Shown in pieces: positions 21,092 to 32,103 of a stretch of DNA of 32,410 nt (within the stretch, counting starts at the first letter, position 1; each line of letters starts with the position of its first letter). A program made the translations under genes and the position numbers. The notes under the pieces are model-generated. The model was not told the DNA's origin. It did no database searches and saw nothing but the letters and a program-made list of their open reading frames with translations. The stretch comes from Parasitella parasitica (taxonomy: Eukaryota; Mucoromycota; Mucoromycetes; Mucorales; Mucoraceae). The stretch is from the NCBI GenBank assembly GCA_025201805.1, contig MU619265.1, positions 33,233 through 65,642 on the forward strand. The letters are read 5' to 3'.

Positions 21092-22682
21092 TTATATACT
21101 ATTATAAGGTTTTTGTGCAATTATACAATGCCAACTGACGTAGGTTTTAGCACACTTCCATTCAGCTGGCAAGCCAGAGACGAATTCGTCGTATTTTTCA
21201 TGGGTGAGGTTCATTACAGTGGAGAGCCAAGGCTTTAAAGATTGAAGGAGGCATAGGTATTGGCTTGACATGGCTCTAGCAAACTCGGAGCAGTGTACTT
21301 GGGGCCGCGGCTGTTGTGGTTGAGCTTCTTGTTGCTGCTGCTGCTGCTGCTGTTGATTTTCATCTTCAACTTCTTCCTCTTCCTCTTCTTCCAGAATACT
21401 ATTGTTGTTTGAGTGCGAGTATCCCCAGCCTAGAGGAAATGTCTGCGAACAGTCTTCAACTCGCTGGAAACCGTTTATTGCCAGCATAGTAGGTAATCGG
21501 TGGACAGCATAGGGGTCTTGTTGACGATTGGATAAACCTTTAAAAACTGTGCGCAAAAGTAGTCAATATTTCGATCCATTCATTGTTGTGCACATTTTTG
21601 CAGCTAAACTTACGTTTATCGTTCATCAAACATTCTTTCTCAAGGCTACTTTGAGTTTCTAGATCAGGTTCCACACACTCGATCCAGCCACCGGGCTTCA
21701 GAATACGTTGGTACTCCAACAGCAATGGCTGCCATGTCTGACCGGTGAAGGCCCAGTTCATGTCACGCTGATAAATGTAGTCCACACTATTGTCTGGAAA
21801 TGGCAAAGTTATATTCTGTAAGTTGTGAGTAACCACCAAGGAACCGCATGTTCTGAAATGGCAATTTCGTGGCTTGATGTCCTTTGGATAGAAAGCGTTC
21901 TGATCAATACCGATAAAAGTTGATCTGGGGAACGCAGTGCTCATCTCCATGGTCCATGTGCCGGGCCCGCATCCGACGTCGAGCACGACGATGCCCTTTT
22001 GCAATTGAGACTTGATAGGCGAATTGAAATCGCAACCAAATGCAGTTCTCAGCAAATAATGCTGTGACACCATACGGTCTTGCTCGTCGTTATTGAGCGC
22101 TAGTACGTAAGGCTGCTGTTGCTGATCAATTGATTTTTTACGTAGTGGCTCAATAGCATGATGGTGGCGATGTCGATGGCTATTTCTTCTGATGGTGGAT
22201 TGGATTTTTGTTGTGAGGCGAGGTTGATGAAAAGTATTTACAGTGGATGCAGATGATGATTTTGTCATGACGATGGGGTTATTGAGTGGTGGCTGTTGCT
22301 GCTTTTTCAGCTTTTGATCCATGATTTTGATGAGTATTTCAGAGCTCAAAGGTCTCTTGCGGGGCGTGTGAGATTTCTGTGATTTGGCAATTGGAGTGGA
22401 GCATGATGGAGTGGGTATAATAATGGCGGAATCAGACAAGAAAGACTGCGTTGTGATGTTTGAGTTGGATGGCGATGATGGCCGAGGTGGGCCGATATTG
22501 TAGGTCTTTGGCTTTTTATTGCTGTATGCTGCATGTGCTGCTCGAGAGGCATTCTGGAACTGCTTTTTCCATGGCCCCACTTCCGTGACAATGTCAGCGG
22601 TATATAATGGTCGACTGGCAGATTTCTTTTTCAGGATCTTTTGAAGAAAAGATGGGCTATCAAAAATAGAAGAGTGATGCAT
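21092..22682 (-). CDS. Class I SAM-dependent methyltransferase, fungal type
   Basis: Minus-strand exons 22682-21614 and 21546-21092 (intron 67 nt, GTAAGT) give 507 residues. Residues 1-230 are low-complexity: Ser/Pro-rich, with QQQ runs and a His/Arg cluster (RNSHRHRHHH). Motif I is VVLDVGCGPGTW (233-243), followed by IGIDQN (acidic end of strand 2), TLPFPDNSVDYIYQRDM (motif II/post II) and the YQRILKPGGWIECVEPD box (324-340). Exon 2 contains an acidic run and nine Gln (CAG/CAA), then a helical end. This is the Methyltransf_25 type, common in Mucorales. The substrate is unknown; distant LaeA-like regulators share the fold but nothing here ties it to them. The start at 22682 is chosen because upstream codons read through a TATATATATA promoter-like tract. 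Confidence 0.8.
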
Positions 22683-22760
22683 CTTGAGTATGTTTATATG
22701 TACAATGGTAAAGAAGAGAAAAAGAGAGCAATTGAAATGAAATGAAGGGAGTGGGGGTGC

Positions 22761-22880
22761 TATATATATATACAAATGATTGTCTAATCCTCCCCCCCCC
22801 CTTTCCTCTTTTCTACCCCTTCATGGAGTTCCCCCCCCCCCTCCTTTTACAATTGACAAATATATATATATATATATATA
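22761..22880. promoter_or_regulatory. Divergent promoter-like tracts: TATATA, poly-C, (TA)n
   Basis: TATATATATA at 22761-22770 lies about 80 bp before the minus-strand methyltransferase start. Two poly-C runs (about 22791-22801 and 22831-22841) follow, then a (TA)n tract near 22859-22880 that leads into an AACAACAACAATC leader on the plus strand. The arrangement looks like a shared divergent promoter. Confidence 0.4.
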
Positions 22881-22914
22881 AACAACAACAATCAACAAGG
22901 AGTATGACGACCAT

Positions 22915-23194
22915 ATGGAATACTCTAAATGTTTTGCGGTAAGAGAATTCCGGTTACATATTGCAACAGCATGGAAGAAATGGGGCCCCTGAATGGCATT
23001 GTGATCAATTTACAGAAATCAGTCGATCAGCACATAATGGCGATGCTCACAAGTTGTTATCTCAGACAGTGAGTTGCTGACGACTCTTGAACAAGTTTTT
23101 TTATTTGGTTATTTATGAGGAACAACCGTGCAGACTCGAATTATTTACTTTTAAGGACATACGATTGTTGGCATGTATTGTGTGTCTTGTATAA
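22915..23194 (+). CDS. Possible small three-exon gene (45 aa), unrecognised
   Basis: Exons 22915-22938, 23016-23068 and 23134-23194 join in one frame through introns of 77 and 65 nt with strong donors (GTAAGA and GTGAGT) and TTACAG/GTGCAG acceptors, giving 45 residues with a stop at 23192-23194. A (TA)n tract and a CAA-rich leader precede it. An earlier ATG at 22904 in another frame would give a shorter product, so this may instead be a spliced non-coding RNA or a leader. I recognise no family (exon 2 reads KSVDQHIMAMLTSCYLRQ). Expression data would decide. Confidence 0.3.
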
Positions 23195-23463
23195 TTATAA
23201 CTTTGATTGTGGATCCTGCTGTATATGGAGCATACGTGTAAAAAGGCATAGTTGCCACTGTATATACAGGCACGTCAAGCATTACAAATAACAACATCCT
23301 TTTATATATCATACATTTGCTCGCTAATAATGGTCGTTAAGGGGACACAATCACACGCATGATGAACAAAAATGGCGATTTTTTCATACGCTCATACATG
23401 CACATGCTTTTTTGTGTAATATTCACGCTTTATATATCTGGTGGATGTCCGTGGATCGTTTAT

Positions 23464-24837
23464 TTACGCAATTGTAGCAAGCGCTCTCTTTTTGCGTTGC
23501 AATGCCTCAATGGCTCTCTCTCGCCTCTTGTCATTCAGATTCTGCTGAAAATCAACAGCCGGCTTCTGCCTAAAGTAGGGCTAAAGTTGGATTGTGCGTG
23601 AGTACAAACGAGAGGAAAAAAAAAAAAAAAAAGAAGAAATTAGATTATAATTACCTGGCATCGCCATGCTGCATAGGTCCGTATTCCTGTTTCTGGATTC
23701 ACGTCAACAACATCCTTGGAAGAGCTCATTTCCTTTTGCAGCCTGTCTTTTAGCTCAAGCGTGATTTTCTCCATTTCTGGTATCGAACTGGATACTGCCA
23801 GTCTGTCCCGCAAGTCTGTGTGCACTGGCAAGCTGGCATGGAACAGCTTGAATAGATGGGCCTTTACAATCACAGGCCTGGTCAATGCATGATTGTCGCA
23901 AATGTGTAAATATTCTAATGCAACATCAAAAGTCAATGGTGGCATTTCGCTGTTTGTAAATATAGCAGGATTGTATAAATTATTCTCGGCACTCATTACT
24001 CCATCTGCTCCTGTCATGTCTAAACAATGCTGCACATCATCGTGATATAAGATATTGCCATTGGCTATCACTGGCACATTGGAGCAATGCTTCTTTACAG
24101 CTTTGATCTTGCTCCAGTCTGCTACTCCTGTATGATGACCTTTTTGTTCTCTTAGTCTTCCGTGTACTGTTAACAATTGTGCTCCAGCTTCGATCAACAT
24201 TTTTGCATAATTTACTGTTTTGGTCTCGCTCGAAAACACTCGAATTTTGGCTGTAACTGGCACATTCAAGTGATTGTCCAGTGTAGATATAAGCTTGTAA
24301 ATCAGTTCCCAGTCGTCCTGTAGAAACGATCCGTATCTGCCCTTCTTTGCAATGTACTGTGGACATCCTAGATTGAGATCAATGGCATCGCATTGGTCCT
24401 CGACCATTTTGGCAGCTTTTAACAGAGTGTCTGGGTCATTACCGCAAAACTAGAATAGACGAAAAAAAAAAAAAAAAAAAAAAAAAAGCTGTCAAATGTT
24501 GTCTGCTGTACGCACATCCATGCTCTATACAACTGCTTACCTGGACAATCAATGGCCGGTCTTGTGCATTGGTAGACCACTGATCATGGCGATACTTGCA
24601 TCCGTAAATAGGGTCGCTAAAGAGCTTGGAGTGAAACATGGGTGTGTAGCATAAATGAGCATTGTACCTTCTGCACAGAATTCGCCAGGCTAATTCCGAT
24701 TGCTCCACCATGGGGCCCACAATGTGTTTTGCCGATCCCAATGTTTTATGATAAAATTCGTATCCTTTTAATTTACTTCCTGCTGCTGTACTGTAATGCC
24801 GAGCATGATGTGCTAAATAATAGTGTCGACATATCAT
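23464..24837 (-). CDS. DUS1: tRNA-dihydrouridine(16/17) synthase, Dus1 type
   Basis: Minus-strand exons 24837-24541, 24449-23655 and 23580-23464 (introns 91 and 74 nt) give 402 residues. Dus1 family features: [47 protein letters not shown] with catalytic Cys128, [34 protein letters not shown] (FMN/tRNA site), [24 protein letters not shown]. The C-terminal tail is basic ([17 protein letters not shown]). It reduces U16/U17 in tRNA D-loops using FMN and NADPH. The N-terminus ([19 protein letters not shown]) is Arg/His-rich without acidic residues, like a mitochondrial presequence; yeast Dus1 is not known as mitochondrial. Intron 1 carries a 26-nt T run (A on the plus strand, 24462-24487) just before its acceptor. 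Confidence 0.92.
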
Positions 24838-25037
24838 TTATGAATTAATTAATATTACCCTTTCAAAGGGGCTGTTGTATATTATGATGTTTTTATAAGG
24901 AGAAACAAAGGAGGTACCTCCAAAGGCACTCATCGGGACAGATCGAAGCCACTCCTGGCTTCACTAGCAAAAGAGTCACCACAGTAAAGCGCATTTCTGC
25001 AGTGCTCCCTTTTTCTCCCATTATCAATAAACATACT

Positions 25038-27602
25038 ATGGACATAGCAAAGCAAGCAGAAAATCGCGTCAATATGGAGACATCCGAACAGGAGGACAAA
25101 CAGAAAGCAGAATCACCCTTAGCCCAAGAGGAGCAAGAAGGCCAAAAAACGATGCAAGCCTATGACGAACTGTTGGAAATTAAAGAGAAGGTTCAGATAA
25201 AGCCCCTTTTAACATGCCAAGAAGCATACTAAAACATTAGTCTGATTAGCTAGTCCAAGACAGCACACAGTATGAACTTCATGTTAAATACATTGAACTA
25301 CTAAACCAATTGGATTTGCAAGAGCAGCTGGAAGAAGCTCGTCTTGCAATGCATGACATTTACCCTTTGACAGAGAGGCTATGGCTGGATTGGATCAACG
25401 ATGCAAAAAAGGACACCAGTGTTGAAGGCCAAACCAAGTTACTTTCGCTATACAACCTTGCCGAGCAAGATTACCTGTGTAAGTACATTGTGTTTAAGGC
25501 AGCTGCTATGGTCTGACCCAAATAAAACGTAGCCATCAACATTTGGAAAGACTACGTTGACTTTGTACTAGACAAATTCCACGAATGCTTCAACCAAGAT
25601 ATCACCGTCCAGGACGAATCGGTTGCCGAGTTTATCGAACAGACACGTCAAGACCTCTTAAAGGCCGTACGTGCGACCAGTGCGCATGTTAAGCAAAGCC
25701 AACAAATCTGGAAGCCATACTCGGAATTCGAGCTTGAAATACTGCAGCAATTCAAGGATGCCGATCAATTGAATAGAGTACGAAAGATGTATTTGGATCG
25801 TCTTACAGTACTGCATATGGATTACGAAGACACATTTAATGCATATTCAACGTTCGTCTCCACATACGACAATAGCAACTATGAAGAGACCATGATCAAA
25901 GCCAACAAGATATATGCCAAAACCAAAAAGGCGGCAGAGGAGAGAGACTACTACGAAATGCAGCTCGAGTCTTTGGGATACTCGTTGGATGCCTTCAACC
26001 AGTACATTGACTACGAGAAACGCACAAAAGTCATGTTTTCCCTCGTCCATGTTCGATCGATTTATGAAAGAGCGATTGTGTATTATTGCACAGATCCTAG
26101 CTTATGGAATGACTACATTTTATTTTTGGTATGTGTCTGCCCGTGTGTGTGTGATGTCGATGGAAGCTAATTTTGGCACGACTAGATTGAGCGTGCTAGG
26201 GTGCAAGTGTTTTTGGAGGCAACCTGTTTGAGAGCCATAAGAAACTGTCCTTGGTCTGGTATTCTGTGGGCCCATCTAGCTCGATTGATGGAATCTGCGC
26301 AAAAGGAGGATGACCAGATAGATGGTAAAATCTTGGTCCAACTAAATATGCACAATGCTAATTATATAAAAACCAGATATTTTTGATCGAGCGTTATCAT
26401 CCAAACTCCTCCTGTCTAGCGTTGAAGATTTAGTAGCTCTTCTCCTGGCTAAATGCGATTACAAGAGAAGAAAGGTCGACTGGGAGGATGGTAAGCATAT
26501 CGAAGCCCTATGAATGAAAGCTGGACCATTGACCTTGTTCTATAGCGGATCTGGATGCAGTGATGGATTTGCGCGTAGCATTTGAAGAGAGTCTTCAGTA
26601 TATTTCAGAATGTAATAAGGACACTACAATTTCCGGCAACATAAACACTCGATCTAACTTTAATTTGTTTTTGTAATACAAAAAAAAATTTAACGTTTCC
26701 AGGTTCAGGAGACCCCTATTACCGCATTGAAAAGTACTATGCTTATATTTCACACAAGAGATTAGGTGATGCCGACAAGGCAAGAGAAATATGGCAAGAC
26801 GTCGTTGACCAACACGGCCTCAACACGGAAGCATGGATTGACTACATTTTATTCGAACAAGATCAAGGCAACAGAGAAAAATGCGAATCATTGTTCAAAC
26901 AGGCTATTCAAAAGAACATTGACAATCCTGCCAGATTAATCAGTGTCTGGTCTTTGGTTGAGCATGAAATCGGTACATTGGAGTCTTCCGAAACCTCACT
27001 TGTCAAGATCAACCAAAAGTCAAAGACACTATCAAGACAGTGGCAATATCAGGCCCAATCTAAACCCGCTGAACAACAAACTGTGGTGAATACAAAAGAA
27101 AAGAAGGAGATGGACAGAGTAAGTTGGTCCTGTGCAAAGCATTATGATGCTGACTGTGTTCTCTTTTTTGCTGCAGAAAAAGAAGAGCGCTCACAGATTA
27201 GCACAGAAACAAAGAATCAAGGACAAGAAGAAGGAGCACGCAATAAAGCAAGATGAGGTTCCTGTAGCCGAACCTTCCACAAGCCCAACTACTGCTCAAC
27301 TGGACAAGGCTCCTGAGCAAGAGCCAGCTCGCAAACGTAAATTTTCAGCAGATGAAAAAGCGGACGATGACAATGCGAAAAAGCACAAACCCAGCCAAGA
27401 GCGGCCCATTGCGCCATTCACTCCAAAGCCTCGATCTGTTAGACCAAATACAAGACGAGGAAAGTCTGTTAAACTGCCACAAAGGACCCTCAGTAGAAAC
27501 GATGTCCAAACTGTCAAAGATGATACCACCAACAATGATGATAATGCTCCTGAAAAAAGTAATGATGATTTCCGAGCAATGCTCCTTTCAAGCAAAAAAT
27601 AA
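25038..27602 (+). CDS. SART3/Prp24-type HAT-repeat protein lacking RRMs
   Basis: Exons 25038-25190, 25250-25478, 25533-26128, 26186-26324, 26377-26490, 26546-26611, 26703-27118 and 27177-27602 join in frame to 712 residues. HAT (half-TPR) repeats fill about residues 50-570, with motifs such as PLTERLWLDWI, IWKDYVDF, IWKPYSEFELE, LWNDYILFL, AWIDYILFEQ. A basic, disordered tail (KKKSAHRLAQKQRIKDKKK, ARKRKF) ends in EKSNDDFRAMLLSSKK, matching the C-terminal LSm-interaction motif of Prp24/SART3. Those proteins recycle U4/U6 snRNPs and bind RNA through RRMs between HAT and tail; here only about 140 disordered residues lie there and no RNP1/RNP2 motif is visible. Intron 1 (25191-25249) has a weak GTTCAG donor and is the least certain join. 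Confidence 0.82.
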
Positions 27603-27722
27603 AACCGTATTTTGTTGACTGACATTTAATAAGAATGGGGGACACATACACCTGCTCTTTTTCACTTTACTCTCTTCCAACTAGTCGTGTTGTTTTTTCT
27701 TTTTGCATAATCACCATACGAA

Positions 27723-28058
27723 ATGTCTCATCAGCCGAACAAAAGAATAAAATGCATATTGGATGCGCATTATAGGATTCCTCCGCCTATTTTAATGATA
27801 CTGATGGGAAATGTCCCCCAAGCATCTAGCTCCATTGAAGATGTAACAGACGAGAGCGCAGAGGAATCCCAAACAACTAAGACTGCCAAAGAAGGTATGT
27901 ATGCGATTTATTCACAATGTTTACGTTGGCAGTACGCTCAAATAGTCTCTAACAACAAAGCGCTTGTAGATGATTGGAATAAAGTATTCAAAGACGAGGT
28001 AGATGAGGTAAAGGGCCATCTTGACTTTATAAACATTTGCACTCATACAGCAGGAAAC

Positions 28059-28113
<55 letters not shown>

Positions 28114-29900
28114 AACCGGTGCCATCGACTACTGATATTATAACACGCTCGCCTTCGCCAAATATACCGATCAGTGACAATTTCATAATATCAGCTTCGG
28201 CAGGAGGCAAGAGTCTAGTACTGGCATACAAAACAAAGTTTGTCATGGTTCAATTGAACAATGAAGGCGAATATTCTGCACTGGGCCAAGGCTCAGGATG
28301 TCAGCTGAACGAGGAAATTACTGCTGTACTGTGTTTGCCCCTGTTTGTACCATCGACCCGTCTAACGTAAGCCAAACGCACTGTTTTATACAAACTAAAC
28401 TATTGCTAACATGTTGCTTCGGTGGGTAGCCAAAACTACGTCATGTGTGGTTACAACACTGGATGGATCCGTGTATTTTCAGATGTAAGAGTAATGACAG
28501 GCGAGAGGTGCTGTACTAGCATACTCAACATTGCCTTTTTAGACTGGAGTGCTTCTGACAGAGCAGCAATTAGAAATTTCCTCCGTGTTAACCATGAAGA
28601 TCAGAACACCACCACCCATTTTTAGAGTGTCGAGTCAGCAATTTGTCACAGAGGATGAAGACATATCCATCTTGTTTGCGGGAAATCGTGTCGTCAGTAT
28701 TGACGGACAAAGTCTTTGGATGGTGTTGAGGGTATGTGATGGTCAAAGAGAGAGTGGCATTGATGCTTCTCGTATGCACACAGCATTTACCTACAAAAAA
28801 TGGGACCTCCAACATCAGGATCAAGTGCTGGATATTGCTAGTTTAGGTACTTGTAAGCTTCTCGCCAAACCTACGGCAAAACCAACATTCTACAAATAGG
28901 GCCTTCACCTTCACACTCACAAACACCTTATATGGATCCATCAACCACCATAGCAACATCGACGGTATTTCCTTCCAAGTCAGCTACATCAAGATATATT
29001 GGCGTGGGTGCACATCCTATGTTTGCTTACTATGCAACGTCAGAATCAAGTAGACCGCTCATGTCAGCAGCTTCCATGGCTAGCTATGTAGTATCTCGAG
29101 TAACGTCACCTGTATTTTCATTTGCTAAATCTTGGTGGGGGTCAACTAACAATAACAGCAACAACAGTAACAACAGCGACAATAAAAGATCCTCTAGTGG
29201 GGGGCCTACACCCTATGTGCCTGAAATGCGACGTCCACCAAGCCATATAGAGCCTGCCACACCCATCCCGGCCATCCTCTCCTCCAACGACACATACCGC
29301 AAAATCAACGCCATCAGTATCTGTCCACCATCTACAAGCGCACAAAGACAAACACTAGCAGCCACCTCAGATGCACTAGGCCGAGTGATTTTATGGGACG
29401 TTGTAGAAGGAGAAATGATTCGGATGTGGAAAGGAGTCCGCGATGCCGTATGCGGTTGGGTGGAAGCGTTTGAGCGAGATCTATTTGGAGGAGGAGACTC
29501 GACCAAGATTTTGCAATTTTTAGTCATGTACTCGTCAAAAAGAGGTTTCTTAAAAGTGTTCCAAATGAGGCATGGCAAGCAAGTGGGTGCTTACCATGTA
29601 GGATCAGGGTGGCAATTGGTGCCTTGCGCAAGAGAACCTCTGGGAAGTAGCATGGTCAATCCAAGCAGGAGAAAGAGCTCGGTCGATAAAAGTGAGTATG
29701 CTGGCCTTTCCAATTGTTTGCTCGTGGGCCCAGATGGTGAAGTGCGAAAGGTGAATATCATTTTAAAGGATGCTCATCATAAACAGTCTTCTTTGGCTGC
29801 CTCTGCTGCCCCTACTACTAGTGAAGGGCAATCAAAAAAAGTCGAGAAAGAGGACAACAAAGAACAAAAGACAGTCGACGATGATTTTTTGCATGGTTAA
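27723..29900 (+). CDS. RAB3GAP2: Rab3GAP regulatory (non-catalytic) subunit, N-terminal domain type
   Basis: Exons 27723-28366, 28430-28484, 28543-28852 and 28900-29900 give about 669 residues. Blocks shared with RAB3GAP2: NYVMCGYNTGWIRVFSD joined to TGVLLTEQQL, ISILFAGNRVVSIDGQSLW, TYKKWDLQ, RYIGVGAHPMFAYYATSES, AASMASYVVSRVTSP followed by SWWG, HIEPATPIP, ATSDALGRVILWDVVEGEMI and RMWKGVRDAVCGW, FLVMYSSKRGFLKVF. It is a WD40/beta-propeller-like region. RAB3GAP2 partners RAB3GAP1 to act on Rab proteins, including as a Rab18 exchange factor at the ER. The protein ends soon after this region, far shorter than the about 1390-residue animal form. Intron 3 may begin at 28847 or 28853 (GTAAGC, preferred). 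GTATGT at 27896 could mark an extra 51-nt in-frame intron. A 51-A run lies in exon 1. Confidence 0.82.
28061..28111 (+). repeat. 51-A homopolymer inside coding sequence
   Basis: An uninterrupted run of 51 A reads in frame as 17 lysines, all AAA except a final AAG. The frame on both sides fits the gene only if the run length is as shown. Length is easily miscounted in assemblies. Just upstream, gag|GTAAAG at about 28008 and acceptor CATACAG at about 28050 could mark an intron that would change the phase. Confidence 0.9.
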
Positions 29901-30661
29901 ACACTTGGCATACACAACACATTCTACAAATAGTACCGTATAGACATATCAGAACAATAACCAATAATAGTAATACGATCATATATGTTATGATACCTGT
30001 ACTTTTAATATAAAGTCATTTCCAATGTAATAAGTTGCTCAAACTTTTTTGACAACGTGCTTTGCTGCAAATGTATGTTAATCACGATAATAGAAACTAG
30101 CAACGTTTATATGCAATTTCCATACTAACATTTTTGATTTCTGCTGGCAATAACAATACTGATATCACTGAAATCATTGATACAGATAATTTCGTCAGAT
30201 AGCACCAAGTCAATGCTATCTTTTTCGAGATAGATCTCGGTTCTACGGTTCTTTCAACAGAAATCATGACTAAATATCTCTTATGATTATTTGTGAATTT
30301 TTGTGAGTGCCAGAAAGGCATGAGGTTAAGCAACATTCCTCTTCTTAATTTTTTGTATACAATGTCAAATAATAAATTATTGAGGTACAGTATTAAGTGA
30401 TTATACTTTTTGGTTCATGTTGTGCCAGTGTAAAGGGCACAGAGAGATATTATTTGAAAAGAAGTAAATCAGACTCTCTCTGTATAAAATCAGATACAAA
30501 AGTGAAGACCTTTATTGACACAAGATATAATCTCTTTTTATACTAAAATTCAACCTAATCAATGTTTATCCACATGGTATCTGATGTTTGACAGGAGGCT
30601 TCAGTATTTCTAGGACCAGACTTAATCTTCTACAGTATTTTACAGAGAAGATGTGAGCAAA
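29901..30661. other. Gene-free spacer
   Basis: AT-rich downstream region of the preceding gene with many stops. The short minus-strand ORFs at 30097-30336 and 30566-30754 show no recognisable motif. Nothing else is seen. Confidence 0.6.
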
Positions 30662-30959
30662 ATGTCTCCCCGACATCCCGCGATTGAACCGTATCGTGCG
30701 CTCTGGAAGGCACCTTTCATCACCGCCAATGGCTACTGTACTGCCTCTGATCAAGCGATTGAAATTGCAGAAAAGACTGGCTTTTATCTAGCGTCTTCGC
30801 CAAGGCCACGAATTGACATCATTTGATCACTCAACTTTTTACACTAATGATGCTTTTGGATACACAGACCATCCTTTCTACGACAAAACCAAGAAGAACG
30901 AGACTATATGGCATGTATATTATGCCAAAAGAAACAAAGAGTATTTTTGTACGGTCTAA
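30662..30959 (+). pseudogene. Old Yellow Enzyme (NADH:flavin oxidoreductase) C-terminal relic
   Basis: From 30662 the frame reads HPAIEPYRALWKAPFITANG, then QAIEIAEKTG, which resembles the last beta/alpha unit of an OYE-type barrel, and stops at 30824-30826. A second frame from 30828 to 30959 continues with STFYTNDAFGYTDHPFYDKTKK, the typical OYE C-terminal end. The two pieces are adjacent but out of frame, and the usual GR-x-FI-x-NPDL segment between them is corrupted. The FMN-binding N-terminal domain is absent upstream. This is a truncated, frameshifted gene fragment. Confidence 0.65.
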
Positions 30960-31059
30960 AATAATTGTATCCGGTAGAATTTATTTACGATTTATACATT
31001 TCAACTATCCGTTAAATGTTGAATCAAAACTTTACGCATACTTAAAAGCAGGATACAGA

Positions 31060-31620
31060 CTAGTAATTTCCACTCAAAATATCATCTACTCTCTTGACCT
31101 TGGCATAAGCAAATGTAATACCTGCTAAAAAGCTCTTCCACATAGTCTCTGCTGGAATAACTTCACCAAAAATTTCCTGATCCATAGTATTGACAGCCTC
31201 AGCCACAACAATAGTCTTGAAACCCTCGTCAGTCGCAGAATAAGATGTGGCATTTACACAGTTGTGTATCATCATGCCCACAACAATGACTGTATCAATT
31301 TGTTTGCTCAAAAGATACTCCTTCAGATCGGTAGCAATGAAGCCATCAGAATGACTCTTGAAGATAACCTTTTCAGAAGCTAGTGGTTTGACTGTTTCGT
31401 GAAACTCTGCACCTGGAGTACCCTTTCTCAGGATAGGCAAGACCTTTTCCATTTCAGGTGTTATATGATGGCCAACGTGGATGACTTCTTTGCCATCGTG
31501 TCTAAACTTGTCCAAAATCTTCTTGATCTCATTAGCAGTTTCTTCAGGCCTCCAAGTAGGCAAATTTCCACCGGGAAAATAGTCATTTTGAACGTCAACG
31601 ATAATAAGAGCTTCCTTCAT
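31060..31620 (-). CDS. Isochorismatase-like cysteine hydrolase
   Basis: Single exon, 186 residues, start ATG at 31620-31618. Isochorismatase fold: the strand-1 motif ALIIVDVQNDYF holds catalytic Asp9, then VIFKSHSDGF with Lys88, and VVGMMIHNCVNATSYSATDEGF with nucleophile Cys121, giving the D-K-C triad. The family includes nicotinamidases, isochorismatases and other amidohydrolases. The nicotinamidase zinc-binding His pair is not evident, so the substrate is open. A longer in-frame reading upstream to 31761 is unlikely because it crosses a TATATAAG box at 31681-31688. Confidence 0.88.
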   Translation of the reverse strand: MKEALIIVDVQNDYFPGGNLPTWRPEETANEIKKILDKFRHDGKEVIHVGHHITPEMEKVLPILRKGTPGAEFHETVKPLASEKVIFKSHSDGFIATDLKEYLLSKQIDTVIVVGMMIHNCVNATSYSATDEGFKTIVVAEAVNTMDQEIFGEVIPAETMWKSFLAGITFAYAKVKRVDDILSGNY

Positions 31621-31680
31621 TTTAAAAGATGAATTGTGTTTGTTAATAATATTAATACTTTGTAAGTCTCTACGTGAAAG

Positions 31681-31688
31681 CTTATATA
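31681..31688 (-). promoter_or_regulatory. TATA box of the isochorismatase-like gene
   Basis: TATATAAG on the minus strand, 61 bp before the ATG. This spacing is like the GST gene's TATA box (63 bp). Confidence 0.6.
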
Positions 31689-32103
31689 CGTTTCGGTTAG
31701 TACCACGGTTTCTGATTGCCCAATAATCTTTTCTGCCAGCATTGCTTCCATAACACCCCATTCGCTAAATTTTCTAGACATTGTTTCATTGAACTGAGGT
31801 GAGAAAGAGCTTTTTAATTAATAATCTGGCATTACAAGCAGAAACATCAAACCCAAAGGTTCAACTTTCTGGTAAATATTAATTGGATGATTTAGATCAA
31901 TGGGAGACTTGTATTCGCAACGAATGGTACGCAATACTTCATTTATTTTAGGCTTTAGTCGAAAGTATGAGCTCTCGATGCAAGGCTGTTATTGAGGCTA
32001 ATGGTGGCAATACCAAATATTTAATTTTAAACTTGCTTTGCTACAGTTGACGAAACTAGGTTGGGCCAATGAAAATAAATTTTGGTCATTTCCAAATTGA
32101 GTT
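31689..32103. other. Spacer between hydrolase gene and Fanzor-like end
   Basis: AT-rich and mostly featureless. A minus-strand ORF near 31778-31621 (starting MSRKFSEWGVMEAMLAEK) overlaps the hydrolase promoter and ends at its start. It could be an upstream ORF or a relic, and is not supported as a gene. Confidence 0.5.

Noticed and set aside
31621-31761. N-terminal extension of the isochorismatase-like protein
   Set aside because: It crosses a TATA box, and the family's strand-1 motif begins directly after the ATG at 31620.
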